Positions 15,745-22,818 of a stretch of 58,276 nucleotides of DNA are shown here, one piece after another (position 1 is the stretch's first letter; each line of letters opens with the position of its first letter). Source of the DNA: Lachnospiraceae bacterium. GTDB taxonomy: Bacteria > Bacillota > Clostridia > Lachnospirales > Lachnospiraceae. A program made the translations under genes and the position numbers. The notes beneath the pieces are model-generated. The model worked only from the letters and a program-made list of their open reading frames with translations, did no database searches and was not told the DNA's origin. The stretch spans positions 1 to 58,276 of the forward strand of contig JAFRUR010000004.1 of NCBI GenBank assembly GCA_017438775.1, written 5' to 3'.

Positions 15745-16749
15745 TCACTGCTCTACGGGGTGCCACTCCAGCGCGACCGCGCCGATAACATTGCCGCTGT
15801 CCACCACGGGGTCGTTGCCGATGCCCAGAGGCATCCACACCGAATCCGCCTTGATGACTTCCACATCCTCAAACACATTGAAGATCCTAGCGAACGAGTC
15901 GCCGGGTTGGAGGATGTCGCCGGCCTTGCACAGACCCTGCAGCAGGCCGCCGCGGTGGGAGGACGGGAACTTGCGCTTGGTGACGATGAACTGCTCGTCG
16001 TACATCTTCTCGATCGGACGGTCGATCATCTTGAGCCAGGCCATGACGTTGTAGATGCCCTTCTTGGTCAGGGCGATCATGTCGGGCTGCAGGATGCTCG
16101 CGGCGCCGGTCTCGGCCATGATGGCGGGAATGCCGGCCTTCAGGCAGTTGCAGTCGAGGTTGCCGCCGATGTTGCCGGGCAGCTCGGCTTTCGCGGTGGA
16201 CAGGTCCACTTCGCAGATGGCCTTGTAGCCGAAGTTGATGGCCATGTCGGCCGCGGCCTGGTTGATCTCGGGCTTTACGCCGCCCAGTTTCTTATAGATG
16301 GTGTAGGGCAGGACATCGTAGTTGAGGCCCAGGGCATGGAGGCTGATGAGGTAGTTCGCGTACTTCTTGACCTCGTTGAAGTGGATGTAGGCCACCTGCT
16401 CGGAGAACCAGCCGTTGGGGTTGCCAGGGTACTGCTGGTCCATGTCCAGACGGTCGATGCCGCTGAATTTGTGGCGCTCTTCAAAGCCCGACGGGTTGTT
16501 GATGGGCGTGAAGACGATGGTGCCGGCCAGTTCCTTCGGATCGATCTCCTCCGCCAGTTCGCGGCAGATCAGGATGCCGTTGACCTCGACGCCGTGGACC
16601 GTGGAGTTGATCCAGAGCACGGGGCCGTCCTTCTCGCCCTGAAGGATCATGACAGGCATGCGGATGGGAGAGCCCATCGCCAGCTCGCCGACCTCCAGCC
16701 AGCCCTTGGTCAGGCAGCCTTTTTTCGCTTCGCAAGTTCCGATCTTCAT
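15745..16749 (-). CDS. AstE/AspA family zinc deacylase (M14-like)
   Basis: A 334-residue protein of the succinylglutamate desuccinylase/aspartoacylase family. Zinc ligands are H52 and E55 (TVHGVEVNG) and H138 (ISLHALG), with the catalytic Glu at E213 (IMAETG). The family hydrolyses amide bonds of N-acyl amino acids such as N-acetylaspartate or N-succinylglutamate. It starts at ATG 16749 with AGAGGTGA upstream and lies 33 bp after the racemase-like gene. The neighbours (racemase, opine-dehydrogenase-like, tryptophanase-like) suggest it frees an amino acid from an acyl or aroyl conjugate; this is inference. Distant members of the family act on other amides, so the substrate is open. Confidence 0.87.
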   Translation of the reverse strand: MKIGTCEAKKGCLTKGWLEVGELAMGSPIRMPVMILQGEKDGPVLWINSTVHGVEVNGILICRELAEEIDPKELAGTIVFTPINNPSGFEERHKFSGIDRLDMDQQYPGNPNGWFSEQVAYIHFNEVKKYANYLISLHALGLNYDVLPYTIYKKLGGVKPEINQAAADMAINFGYKAICEVDLSTAKAELPGNIGGNLDCNCLKAGIPAIMAETGAASILQPDMIALTKKGIYNVMAWLKMIDRPIEKMYDEQFIVTKRKFPSSHRGGLLQGLCKAGDILQPGDSFARIFNVFEDVEVIKADSVWMPLGIGNDPVVDSGNVIGAVALEWHPVEQ

Positions 16750-16782
16750 TGTGTTTCACCTCTGATTCTTATAATTCTCAGG

Positions 16783-17502
16783 TCAGCAGCGGTCCGGGTA
16801 GGGCCTCTGCGCGACCGACTGGTGCATGTAGTTGATAAGCGTGACGATGTCGAAGACGGGGAGGCCGGTGGCCTCCTGCACCGCGTACGAGAACGGCGAG
16901 AGGTTCGTGCACTCCACGACGATGGCGCCGATGTCTCCCTCCGCGGTCAGCCGCAGCGCCGCGTCCACCAGATCCTTTTTGAGGACCTCGGTGTCGTAGG
17001 AAGGGTCCTCGGAGCGCATGGCCGTAAAGCACGCGCAGCCGTCCAGGCCGACGATCTTCACTTCCTCCCCGCGGATTCCGGCGCCTTCCAGATGCTGGGG
17101 CGTGATGGAGTTCTTCTCCGCGGCGATGATTCCGATCTTTTTGTCCGGGGCGATCATCGTGCGGATGAAGTTCACCTGCAGCAGGCTGGATGTAAAGACG
17201 GGCACCTCCAGCGCGGCCGCCAGCTCCTTCTGGAAGATGGCGAGGAAGCCGCAGCTGGTCGTGATGGCCCTGCAGCCGCGGCGCTGCAGGTCGCGGGCCG
17301 CCTCGATGAACGGCTCCAGAAGGGCCGGGTCCGTGTCACCGATGACCTTGGCGATGGACGCGCCGCTCACGACCTTGAACAGGACGGGAAAGTCAAAGGT
17401 CCCAGCGTGTCCGATGTCGCCGGGGATCCTCGGGATCCTGCTGTCGAGCAGCAGGACCCCGATCTTCTGGCCGTAGGTGGCCTGACCGCCGTGTACGATC
17501 AC
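16783..17502 (-). CDS. Aspartate/glutamate racemase superfamily protein
   Basis: A 239-residue protein of the Asp/Glu/hydantoin racemase superfamily. The two catalytic cysteine contexts are visible: AITTSCGFLAIF near residue 82 and IVVECTNLSPF near residue 196. Members racemise acidic amino acids, hydantoins or related compounds, or act as maleate isomerases or decarboxylases. The start is a GTG at 17502 with GGAGG 8 bp upstream. It lies 16 bp behind the permease gene. In this run it may convert a D- or L-amino acid, or an intermediate with an acidic C-H, to the form used by the next enzyme. Confidence 0.87.
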   Translation of the reverse strand: MIVHGGQATYGQKIGVLLLDSRIPRIPGDIGHAGTFDFPVLFKVVSGASIAKVIGDTDPALLEPFIEAARDLQRRGCRAITTSCGFLAIFQKELAAALEVPVFTSSLLQVNFIRTMIAPDKKIGIIAAEKNSITPQHLEGAGIRGEEVKIVGLDGCACFTAMRSEDPSYDTEVLKKDLVDAALRLTAEGDIGAIVVECTNLSPFSYAVQEATGLPVFDIVTLINYMHQSVAQRPYPDRC

Positions 17503-17518
17503 AAAAGTGTCCTCCGGG

Positions 17519-18874
17519 TTATCTCAGATACATGAAGATGATGCCGACGATCACGAAGTAGATGCACTGCGGCATCGAGTACATCATGGACTTGAGCGGG
17601 TTGACCTCCTTGCCCATGATGCCGCCCACGATGCCGGCTGTCAGGAACGTCAGCATGTCGGCAGGGGGCAGGCCCTGGCCGGCCATGGCCAGATGCGCGC
17701 CGGCCACCGTCGCGAAGACGGCGGGAACGCCGACGGACTTGACCAGAGTCGGGCCCAGGATGGAGAAGATGGTGGTCTGCGTCGCGGACTGCAGGCCGGT
17801 GATCATGCCGGTGAGGATCATGGCGAGGGCGCCGCCGAGGATGAGGACGTTGGGGTTCAGACCCTCAGCAAACTTCTGCACGATGGCGACCTGGCCGCCG
17901 GCGCGGAACGCACCGACCAGGAACGCGGCACAGACCATGACCAGCATGGGGTTCGCGATCTTCTTCAGGCCGTTCTTGAAGATGGCGCCGGCCTTGTCAC
18001 GGGCGGGTTTGTAGAAGAAGGAAATGATAAAGCAGAACGCAATGGCGACGACGATCTTGTTGGTAAAGCCCTTCAGGATGGGTACCTGGCCGATCGTGGG
18101 ATCGATGACCTTGTGGGTGAAGCCGAGCAGATCAAAGCCCGCCGACTGGATGAGAACGATCACGAACAGGATGGCCAGAGGGACCAGAGCCTTCCAGCCC
18201 TTGCCCAGGATCTCACGCGCAGACTCCTTCGGGATGAGCTCATCGGGGAGCTTTTTAATCTTGACCCAGCGGGAGGCGTACAGGCACATGATGACGGCGC
18301 CGAGGCCGACAGTGACGTAGGTGTAGTTGATGGCGGGGGTCAGGTCCTCCAGGCCCACAAGGGAGCCGGCAAGGACGATGGCCTGAGAAATGGGGGGCAT
18401 GATGGAACCCATGGCGGATCCCATGACCAGGGCGGCCGTGATCTGCTCCGGGGACAGCTGCAGCTCGATCAGAGCGGCAAGGCCCAGGAAACCGACGATG
18501 GTGACGGCGGCGGTGGCATCACCGAAGAGGGCGCCGGCGAACACCAGGAAGATGATCATGACGACCAGCAGGCGCTTCGGGGATTTGCCGAACGCGGAAC
18601 GCAGGAAGTTCAGGAACGTCTCCATGGCGCCGTCCTGCACCTGCACTTCGGAGAACAGGCCGCCGAACAGGATCAGGAACAGCACGAACGCCACGTTGTT
18701 CAGGCCGTTGAAGCAGGCCATGAACCACTGCGCAGGATTGAACACCTTGCCCATCAGCAGGGCAACGAGGGCACCGATCACCAGGGCCCAGCGGGCATCT
18801 CCGCCGATCACGGGGATCTTCCTGAGCAGCATGATCAGGATAATGACAGCAAACGGGATCAACACGGTAATCAT
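17519..18874 (-). CDS. Ion-transporter (IT) superfamily carboxylate permease
   Basis: A 451-residue membrane protein with about 11-12 hydrophobic helices. Features of the TRAP-large-subunit/Dcu/CitM type include LFGGLFSEVQVQDGAMETF near residue 72, FGDATAAVTIVGFLGLAAL near residue 117, and the pair AMGSIMPPISQAIV and GAHLAMAGQGLPPADMLT in the two halves. It probably moves a di- or monocarboxylate or amino acid by an ion gradient and needs no binding protein. It gives the operon a second uptake or exchange route besides the TAXI-TRAP system. ATG at 18874 has AAGGAGAG upstream. The exact family name is uncertain. Confidence 0.8.
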   Translation of the reverse strand: MITVLIPFAVIILIMLLRKIPVIGGDARWALVIGALVALLMGKVFNPAQWFMACFNGLNNVAFVLFLILFGGLFSEVQVQDGAMETFLNFLRSAFGKSPKRLLVVMIIFLVFAGALFGDATAAVTIVGFLGLAALIELQLSPEQITAALVMGSAMGSIMPPISQAIVLAGSLVGLEDLTPAINYTYVTVGLGAVIMCLYASRWVKIKKLPDELIPKESAREILGKGWKALVPLAILFVIVLIQSAGFDLLGFTHKVIDPTIGQVPILKGFTNKIVVAIAFCFIISFFYKPARDKAGAIFKNGLKKIANPMLVMVCAAFLVGAFRAGGQVAIVQKFAEGLNPNVLILGGALAMILTGMITGLQSATQTTIFSILGPTLVKSVGVPAVFATVAGAHLAMAGQGLPPADMLTFLTAGIVGGIMGKEVNPLKSMMYSMPQCIYFVIVGIIFMYLR

Positions 18875-18978
18875 ACTTCTTCTCTCCTTGTCTGTTTCAG
18901 GTGGTTAGCGACTGCAAAAACTAAACTTTATCAACAAACTTCAGAAGCTGTGTTGTGGATCTCGAACTGGTTTTTCCG

Positions 18979-19015
18979 GCGGGCAGGGAGGGCGGCCAAC
19001 CCACTCCCTGCCCGC
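18979..19015. repeat. Perfect 12-bp inverted repeat after the tryptophanase-like gene
   Basis: Arms 18979-18990 (GCGGGCAGGGAG) and 19004-19015 (CTCCCTGCCCGC) are separated by 13 nt. It lies 14 bp past the stop of the lyase gene. On the minus strand no T-tract follows, so it is more likely an mRNA-stabilising or partial-attenuation hairpin than a full terminator. This would make the first gene of the run more abundant than those downstream. Confidence 0.6.
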
Positions 19016-19028
19016 AGAGGAGAATTTC

Positions 19029-20666
19029 TTATTCTTCGGGCATATAGGGCTCAAGGAACGCGTGGAAGTGACGCATCGGAAGCTTGTGGCCCCAGACAAT
19101 TCTCATGTTGGGGATGCTCTCGCGGTCTTCGTACAGCGCCTTGACAGCGGCGATGACGTAGTCAAGATGCTCCTGGGACAGGCGGCTGCGGTCGATGGCA
19201 AAACGCACGACGTTGGCGACCTCGGCCTGCTGCTCGGGGGTCTTGAGGTCATACTCCATGGAGTAGTCGCCCAGCTCGGAGACGCGGATGCCGTAGCGGC
19301 GGATCAGTTCCAGGGAGAAGCCCTCACCCGCGAAGCTGTCGTGACCGCGCTTGCCGTCAAAGAACTCGTCCATGTTGATGTAGACGGCGTGGCCGCCGGC
19401 CGGAAGGACGACGCCCTTGACGCCGGCCTTGTAGAAGCCGTCCGCCAGGTACTCGACCTGCTTGACGCGCTCGTCGAGGTAGTGGAAGTTGCAGCTCTCG
19501 TACAGACCGACGGTCAGCGCCATGATGTCATGACCGGACATGCCGCCGTAGGAGTCGTTGCCGTAGCAGGAGATCTGCTTGACCTTCAGACGGACGCCGA
19601 CGTCCATCTTCACGGAGCCGTCCTCGTTGAAGTCGGTGAAGTTCTTCCAGAACAGGCCCTTGTCGCGGAAGGCGAGCATGCCGCCCATGTTGGCGTGGCC
19701 GTCCTTCTTCGCGGACATCGTAAAGCCGTCGCAGTAGGAGAACATCTCCGTGGCGATCTCCGCGATGGACTTGTCGGCGTAGCCGTCCTCGTTCATCTTG
19801 ATGAAGTACGCGTTCTCAGCCCAGCGGGCAGCATCCAGAATGTACGGAATGTTGTAGCTGTGCGCGATCTCACTGACGGCGCGGAGGTTTGCCATGGAAA
19901 CGGCCTGACCGCAGACAGGGTTGTTGGTGATGCAGGTGAAGACCAGCGGCACGTTCTCCGGGCCGACGCCCTCGATGAGCTCCTTGAGCTTGTCAAGGTC
20001 CATGTTGCCCTTGAAGGGGTTCTTCGGATACTTGCCGCCTTCGGGGACTTCATAGAGAAACTTCTTATTATAGAGGTTGCGGGGGATGGAACCCATCTGC
20101 TTGATGTTGCCCTCGGTCGTGTCGAAGTGGCCGTTGGACGGAATGGTGAAGGCCTTGCCCGGGAAACGCTCGTTCAGGATGTTCCGGACGATCTCCATCA
20201 GGACGGACTCTGCAGCGCGGCCCTGCTGGATGATGAAGGTGTTGGGGCGCTCCATCTGCGCGGCGCCGCCGTTGAACAGGCCGCCCTCGTACTCGCAAAG
20301 GTAGAGCTCGTTCATCATTCTCTCCACGTCGCGGCAGTCGGTGCGGACAAGGTCGATCGATCTCTTCCAGTTCTTCTCTCCTCCGCGCTCGAAGATGTCG
20401 CGGAAGGCGTCCAGCAGGACGTAGTAACCGGTGTTGCGGCCGTAGGCCTCATCGCCCAGGAACATGGCGGCCCACTGGAAGTTGGTCATGGCCGTGGTGC
20501 CGGAGTCGGACAGCATGTCGACCGTCAGCATTCCGGAGGGAAACGCAAATTCGTTGTAGTGCGTCGCCTTCAGGGCCCGTTCACGCTGCTCAACGGTGAC
20601 CACCGGGAGATTTTTCTTGACATAGGCAAAGGATCTCGGGGTCGGCACGTTCAATGAATAGTCCAT
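19029..20666 (-). CDS. tnaA: Tryptophanase-like PLP beta-eliminating lyase, with insertions
   Basis: A 545-residue lyase, compared with about 470 for E. coli TnaA. PLP features are D278/R281 (ILDAARWAENAYF) and the Schiff-base Lys K321 in FTMSAKKDG. Two positions that separate tryptophanase from tyrosine phenol-lyase have the tryptophanase residue: Asp182 (FDTT, as TnaA D137; Thr in TPL) and His533 (MRHF, as TnaA H463; Phe in TPL). About 45 extra residues (94-140) precede the QGR motif, and a smaller insertion lies near 335-365. The expected reaction is L-Trp to indole, pyruvate and ammonia via 2-aminoacrylate, but the insertions could change specificity. The start is the ATG at 20666 (GGAGG 8 bp upstream), not an in-frame TTG at 20681. 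Confidence 0.9.
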   Translation of the reverse strand: MDYSLNVPTPRSFAYVKKNLPVVTVEQRERALKATHYNEFAFPSGMLTVDMLSDSGTTAMTNFQWAAMFLGDEAYGRNTGYYVLLDAFRDIFERGGEKNWKRSIDLVRTDCRDVERMMNELYLCEYEGGLFNGGAAQMERPNTFIIQQGRAAESVLMEIVRNILNERFPGKAFTIPSNGHFDTTEGNIKQMGSIPRNLYNKKFLYEVPEGGKYPKNPFKGNMDLDKLKELIEGVGPENVPLVFTCITNNPVCGQAVSMANLRAVSEIAHSYNIPYILDAARWAENAYFIKMNEDGYADKSIAEIATEMFSYCDGFTMSAKKDGHANMGGMLAFRDKGLFWKNFTDFNEDGSVKMDVGVRLKVKQISCYGNDSYGGMSGHDIMALTVGLYESCNFHYLDERVKQVEYLADGFYKAGVKGVVLPAGGHAVYINMDEFFDGKRGHDSFAGEGFSLELIRRYGIRVSELGDYSMEYDLKTPEQQAEVANVVRFAIDRSRLSQEHLDYVIAAVKALYEDRESIPNMRIVWGHKLPMRHFHAFLEPYMPEE

Positions 20667-20705
20667 CTTCTTCTCCTCCAAATCTGTATGTATTTAGTTG
20701 TTGCG

Positions 20706-20721
20706 CTGAAAAATATTTCAG
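20706..20721. promoter_or_regulatory. Candidate operator palindrome at the start of the catabolic transcript
   Basis: CTGAAA-AATA-TTTCAG, with perfect 6-bp arms, lies just downstream of the minus-strand promoter (TSS expected near 20724). A repressor bound here would block transcription of the catabolic run. The DauR/YheO-like protein encoded divergently is the natural candidate. Confidence 0.45.
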
Positions 20722-20730
20722 TATAGTTAT

Positions 20731-20759
20731 ATTGTAAGGTTCAATCTTTCCGCTGTCAA
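20731..20759 (-). promoter_or_regulatory. Promoter of the catabolic gene run
   Basis: On the minus strand the -35 is TTGACA (20759-20754), spacing is 17 bp, and the -10 is TACAAT (20736-20731). The tryptophanase-like start is ~58 nt beyond the expected TSS. This is the only strong promoter I see for the 15 minus-strand genes down to ridA. Confidence 0.8.
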
Positions 20760-20844
20760 TGAAATTGTTTTTATTGAAATTCACAAAAATGAGATTATAT
20801 TTTAGTGGATAATCACGAATTGCATTCCCTGTACTCTTTTGCAC

Positions 20845-20873
20845 TGGACATCCCCGGTATCTGACCCTATAAT
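20845..20873 (+). promoter_or_regulatory. Promoter of the divergent regulator gene
   Basis: The -35 is TGGACA (20845-20850), spacing is 17 bp and the -10 is a perfect TATAAT (20868-20873). The expected TSS is near 20880, only ~18 nt before the first possible ATG (20898). Confidence 0.75.
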
Positions 20874-20897
20874 GAATAAAAGATACGACGGAAGGAG

Positions 20898-21566
20898 ATG
20901 AACTTTTTTTCAGTCGCCATGAAGCTCACAGAAACTGACCGCCAAATTTTCAATTCCTACAAGTGCATGCTGGATCCCCTGGCCGAATACCTGGGACCCG
21001 GCTACGAGATCATCCTGCACAGCCTCGAAAACTATGACAAATCCGCCATCAAGGTCATCAACGGGCACTATTCCGGCCGCACGGAGGGCGCGCCCCTGAC
21101 GGACCTTGCGCTGCAGCTGCTGGATAAATTCAAGAGCAATCCCTACGACGCGCACGGAATCACCTACTACAATAAAACGATCTCCGGCGTGCCCATTCGT
21201 TCAACAACGATTCCGATCCGGGGAGAGAACAAGCGGCTCATCGGCCTCCTCTGCTTCAACTTCCACATGGATCTGCCGATTTCCTCTCTCCTGGAGCAGC
21301 TGGCCTTCCCGGTCACGACGGCGGAAAACCAGCGCGTGGAGATCCACGCGAACAACATCGACGACCTGATCATGACCGCCCTGCAGGACGCCCGCGAACA
21401 GGTCCTCTCCAACCCGCAGATCTCGACCGCCAACCGCAACAAGGAGATCATCGCCCTCCTGAACGAGAAATCCATCTTCAACCTCAAGGACTCCGTCAGC
21501 CTGGTCGCCCGCTACATGGGAATCTCCAAAAACACGGTGTACCTGCACCTGCGGAACATGAAGTGA
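20898..21566 (+). CDS. YheO/DauR-type transcriptional regulator
   Basis: A 222-residue cytoplasmic regulator. Residues ~15-130 form a YheO-like PAS domain (LGPGYEIILHSLENYDKSAI to LIGLLCFNFHMD). Residues ~170-222 hold the DauR-type helix-turn-helix, ending SLVARYMGISKNTVYLHLRNMK. DauR represses D-arginine catabolism in Pseudomonas; family members usually sit beside the amino-acid or imine pathway they control. It is divergent from the catabolic run with a 230-bp shared AT-rich control region, so it is the likely sensor of the pathway substrate. Start choice is unclear: GAAGGAG abuts the ATG at 20898, and a second ATG at 20919 gives MKLTETDRQ but lies far from that site. Confidence 0.88.
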   Translation: MNFFSVAMKLTETDRQIFNSYKCMLDPLAEYLGPGYEIILHSLENYDKSAIKVINGHYSGRTEGAPLTDLALQLLDKFKSNPYDAHGITYYNKTISGVPIRSTTIPIRGENKRLIGLLCFNFHMDLPISSLLEQLAFPVTTAENQRVEIHANNIDDLIMTALQDAREQVLSNPQISTANRNKEIIALLNEKSIFNLKDSVSLVARYMGISKNTVYLHLRNMK

Positions 21567-21580
21567 TCCGCCTCTGCGCC

Positions 21581-21754
21581 GTCGGTCCCGGGCCGGACGA
21601 AGCGAGTCCGAACGGTCCCGGAGCGGCCCCCTGCGCTGGAGCCGAACAGCCGCGGAAGGACCTGTGCGCGGAACCGCGCGATACCAATCAGGTCCTGCGA
21701 CAACTTCCAGTCACGGAACGGCCCGTACACGGAAACCGTGAGGGAAGAAGTGAC
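21581..21754 (+). other. Multi-hairpin gene-free region upstream of a terminator; candidate structured RNA
   Basis: The 400-bp gap 21567-21966 holds no recognised gene. Its first half folds on paper into several stems: 588-592/617-621 around 594-598/606-610 (last three digits, 21xxx); an 8-bp stem 657-664/689-696 enclosing a GCGCG/CGCGC hairpin at 666-679; and 710-714/750-754 enclosing 728-732/736-740. A clear terminator follows at 21763-21799. It may be the regulator's 3' UTR or a separate small RNA. GC-rich DNA forms chance stems, so confidence is low. Between 21800 and 21966 I see nothing further. Confidence 0.3.
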
Positions 21755-21762
21755 CGAAAGAC

Positions 21763-21799
21763 AAAAAAGCGCCGCCCTTGTCTGGGCAGCGCTTTTCTT
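21763..21799 (+). terminator. Rho-independent terminator after the regulator gene
   Basis: AAAAAAGCGCCGCCC (21763-21777) pairs with GGGCAGCGCTTTTCTT (21784-21799) with one mismatch and a 6-nt loop. T-rich DNA follows on the plus strand and A-rich on the other side, so it could act in both directions. Confidence 0.8.
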
Positions 21800-21966
21800 A
21801 TGCGCGATATTCTTTTCTGGGATAATTTCAATCGAACACCGGCCGCGGTGTCCGGTCTGCGATCTCAGCCTCGGATCCCGGCCGCGGCTTTGTTCCCGCT
21901 TCCGGCCCGAAATCTGTCTTCGAAAGCCGGTTCCCAGCCTTGTCCCGGCTCAGAAGGAGGTTTTGT

Positions 21967-22485
21967 TCATCCCTCCAGCTCTTCCAGCACCCGCGGAAGC
22001 GCGATCAGGAACCAGGCCGCGAACTTCTTCGGATTCTCCACGACCTCTTTCTTCAACTCTTCGATCCCAACCCAGGCCGTCTCTTCGATCTCCTCCTCCG
22101 AGGGACGGACCTCGCCGTCGAAGCGGCCGAGAAAGACATGGTCGTACTCGTACTCTGTGAGCCCGTTCTCAAAACAGGCGCGGTACACGAAATGGAATCG
22201 CTCTGTCACGTCCGCCGCGATCCCCAGTTCCTCCGCGAGGCGCCGCTCCACGGCCTCCTCCAGAACTTCGCCGTTTCTCGGATGAGAGCAGCAGGCGTTC
22301 GCCCAGAGACCGCCCGAGTGATATTTGCCGCGGGCTCTCTTCTGCAGGAGCATCCGCTGCCCGTCGCCGGAGATCAGGAACACGGAGAACGCGCGGTGCA
22401 GCCGGTCATTCTGATGCACCCACAGTTTCTCCCCCGTTCCGATCTGCGTATCGTTCAGATCCACCAGAATCAAATCATCGCTCAC
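21967..22485 (-). CDS. idi: Isopentenyl-diphosphate delta-isomerase, type I
   Basis: A 172-residue Nudix-type IPP isomerase. It has the start LWVHQNDRLHRAFSVFLI, the metal/catalytic segment GGLWANACCSHPRNGE with the active-site Cys and His, the Glu-containing YEYDHVFLGRF, and EEEIEETAWVGIEELKK near the C terminus. It interconverts IPP and DMAPP in the cytoplasm. DMAPP (or DMAP) is also what UbiX uses to make prenyl-FMN, so its position near a UbiX/UbiD gene set is noteworthy. I chose the GTG at 22485 because GAGG lies 8 bp upstream and the length fits E. coli Idi (182 residues). It is a single gene on the minus strand. Confidence 0.93.
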   Translation of the reverse strand: MSDDLILVDLNDTQIGTGEKLWVHQNDRLHRAFSVFLISGDGQRMLLQKRARGKYHSGGLWANACCSHPRNGEVLEEAVERRLAEELGIAADVTERFHFVYRACFENGLTEYEYDHVFLGRFDGEVRPSEEEIEETAWVGIEELKKEVVENPKKFAAWFLIALPRVLEELEG

Positions 22486-22649
22486 CGCTATGTCCTCACT
22501 CTCTCCGAATGCAGCCGAAGTTCCGCCGGCCCTTCGGCCCTTGCAGATATTGCCGGGCCTCATCCGGCCGCGGCATGGCCGTTATTGGCGCTCTCAGGGA
22601 TGGCTCCTTCCGCGCGCCCTCGCGCCTCAGAATCAGTCCCGCTCTTAGG

Positions 22650-22678
22650 ATTGTAGCAAAGATGCGGCGGGAAATCCA
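22650..22678 (-). promoter_or_regulatory. Possible promoter of idi
   Basis: TACAAT lies at 22655-22650 on the minus strand, with a weak TGGATT 17 bp upstream. This would give a ~160-nt leader before the GTG. The gap 22486-22818 (333 bp) otherwise contains the divergent promoter at 22723-22751 and the ribosome-site hairpin at 22782-22806. Confidence 0.35.
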
Positions 22679-22722
22679 TCTTTTCCAAGAAAATCCCCTC
22701 CATTTCCCCGCGCCGCTTTTGC

Positions 22723-22751
22723 TTGTGTTTCCCTCGAATTCTTCATATAAT
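22723..22751 (+). promoter_or_regulatory. Promoter of the DRTGG/sensory-hydrogenase operon
   Basis: The -35 is TTGTGT (22723-22728), spacing is 17 bp, and the -10 is TATAAT (22746-22751). The expected TSS near 22758 leaves a leader of ~60 nt that contains the hairpin at 22791-22806. Confidence 0.8.
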
Positions 22752-22781
22752 ATGGTTGAGGCGTTATGCGCCCACATTTTC

Positions 22782-22806
22782 AAAAGGAGGGGCCGCGACC
22801 GCGGCC
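22782..22806 (+). promoter_or_regulatory. Ribosome-binding site separated from the start codon by a GC hairpin
   Basis: AAAAGGAGG (22782-22790) is followed directly by a perfect hairpin GGCCGC-GACC-GCGGCC (22791-22806), then 12 nt to the ATG at 22819. The linear distance of 28 nt is too long for initiation; folding the hairpin shortens it to about 12. There is no other start codon in frame near the ribosome site. Confidence 0.55.
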
Positions 22807-22818
22807 GTACTCAAAGCT

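Noticed and set aside
4806-17502. Purine (urate/xanthine) degradation cluster
   Set aside because: The XO-family trio suggested it, but no hydantoinase, carbamoyltransferase or selenium-related genes are present, and UbiD/UbiX and the [4Fe-4S] loop point to aromatic chemistry.
18979-19015. Full transcription terminator between the lyase gene and the permease gene
   Set aside because: The stem is strong but no T-tract follows on the minus strand and no new promoter is visible before the permease gene.
19029-20666. Tyrosine phenol-lyase
   Set aside because: The residues at the TPL Thr124 and Phe448 positions are Asp and His here, as in tryptophanase.
21512-21730. A 72-residue minus-strand coding frame
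   Set aside because: It overlaps the regulator gene, has no recognisable domain or ribosome site, and the region looks structured rather than coding.
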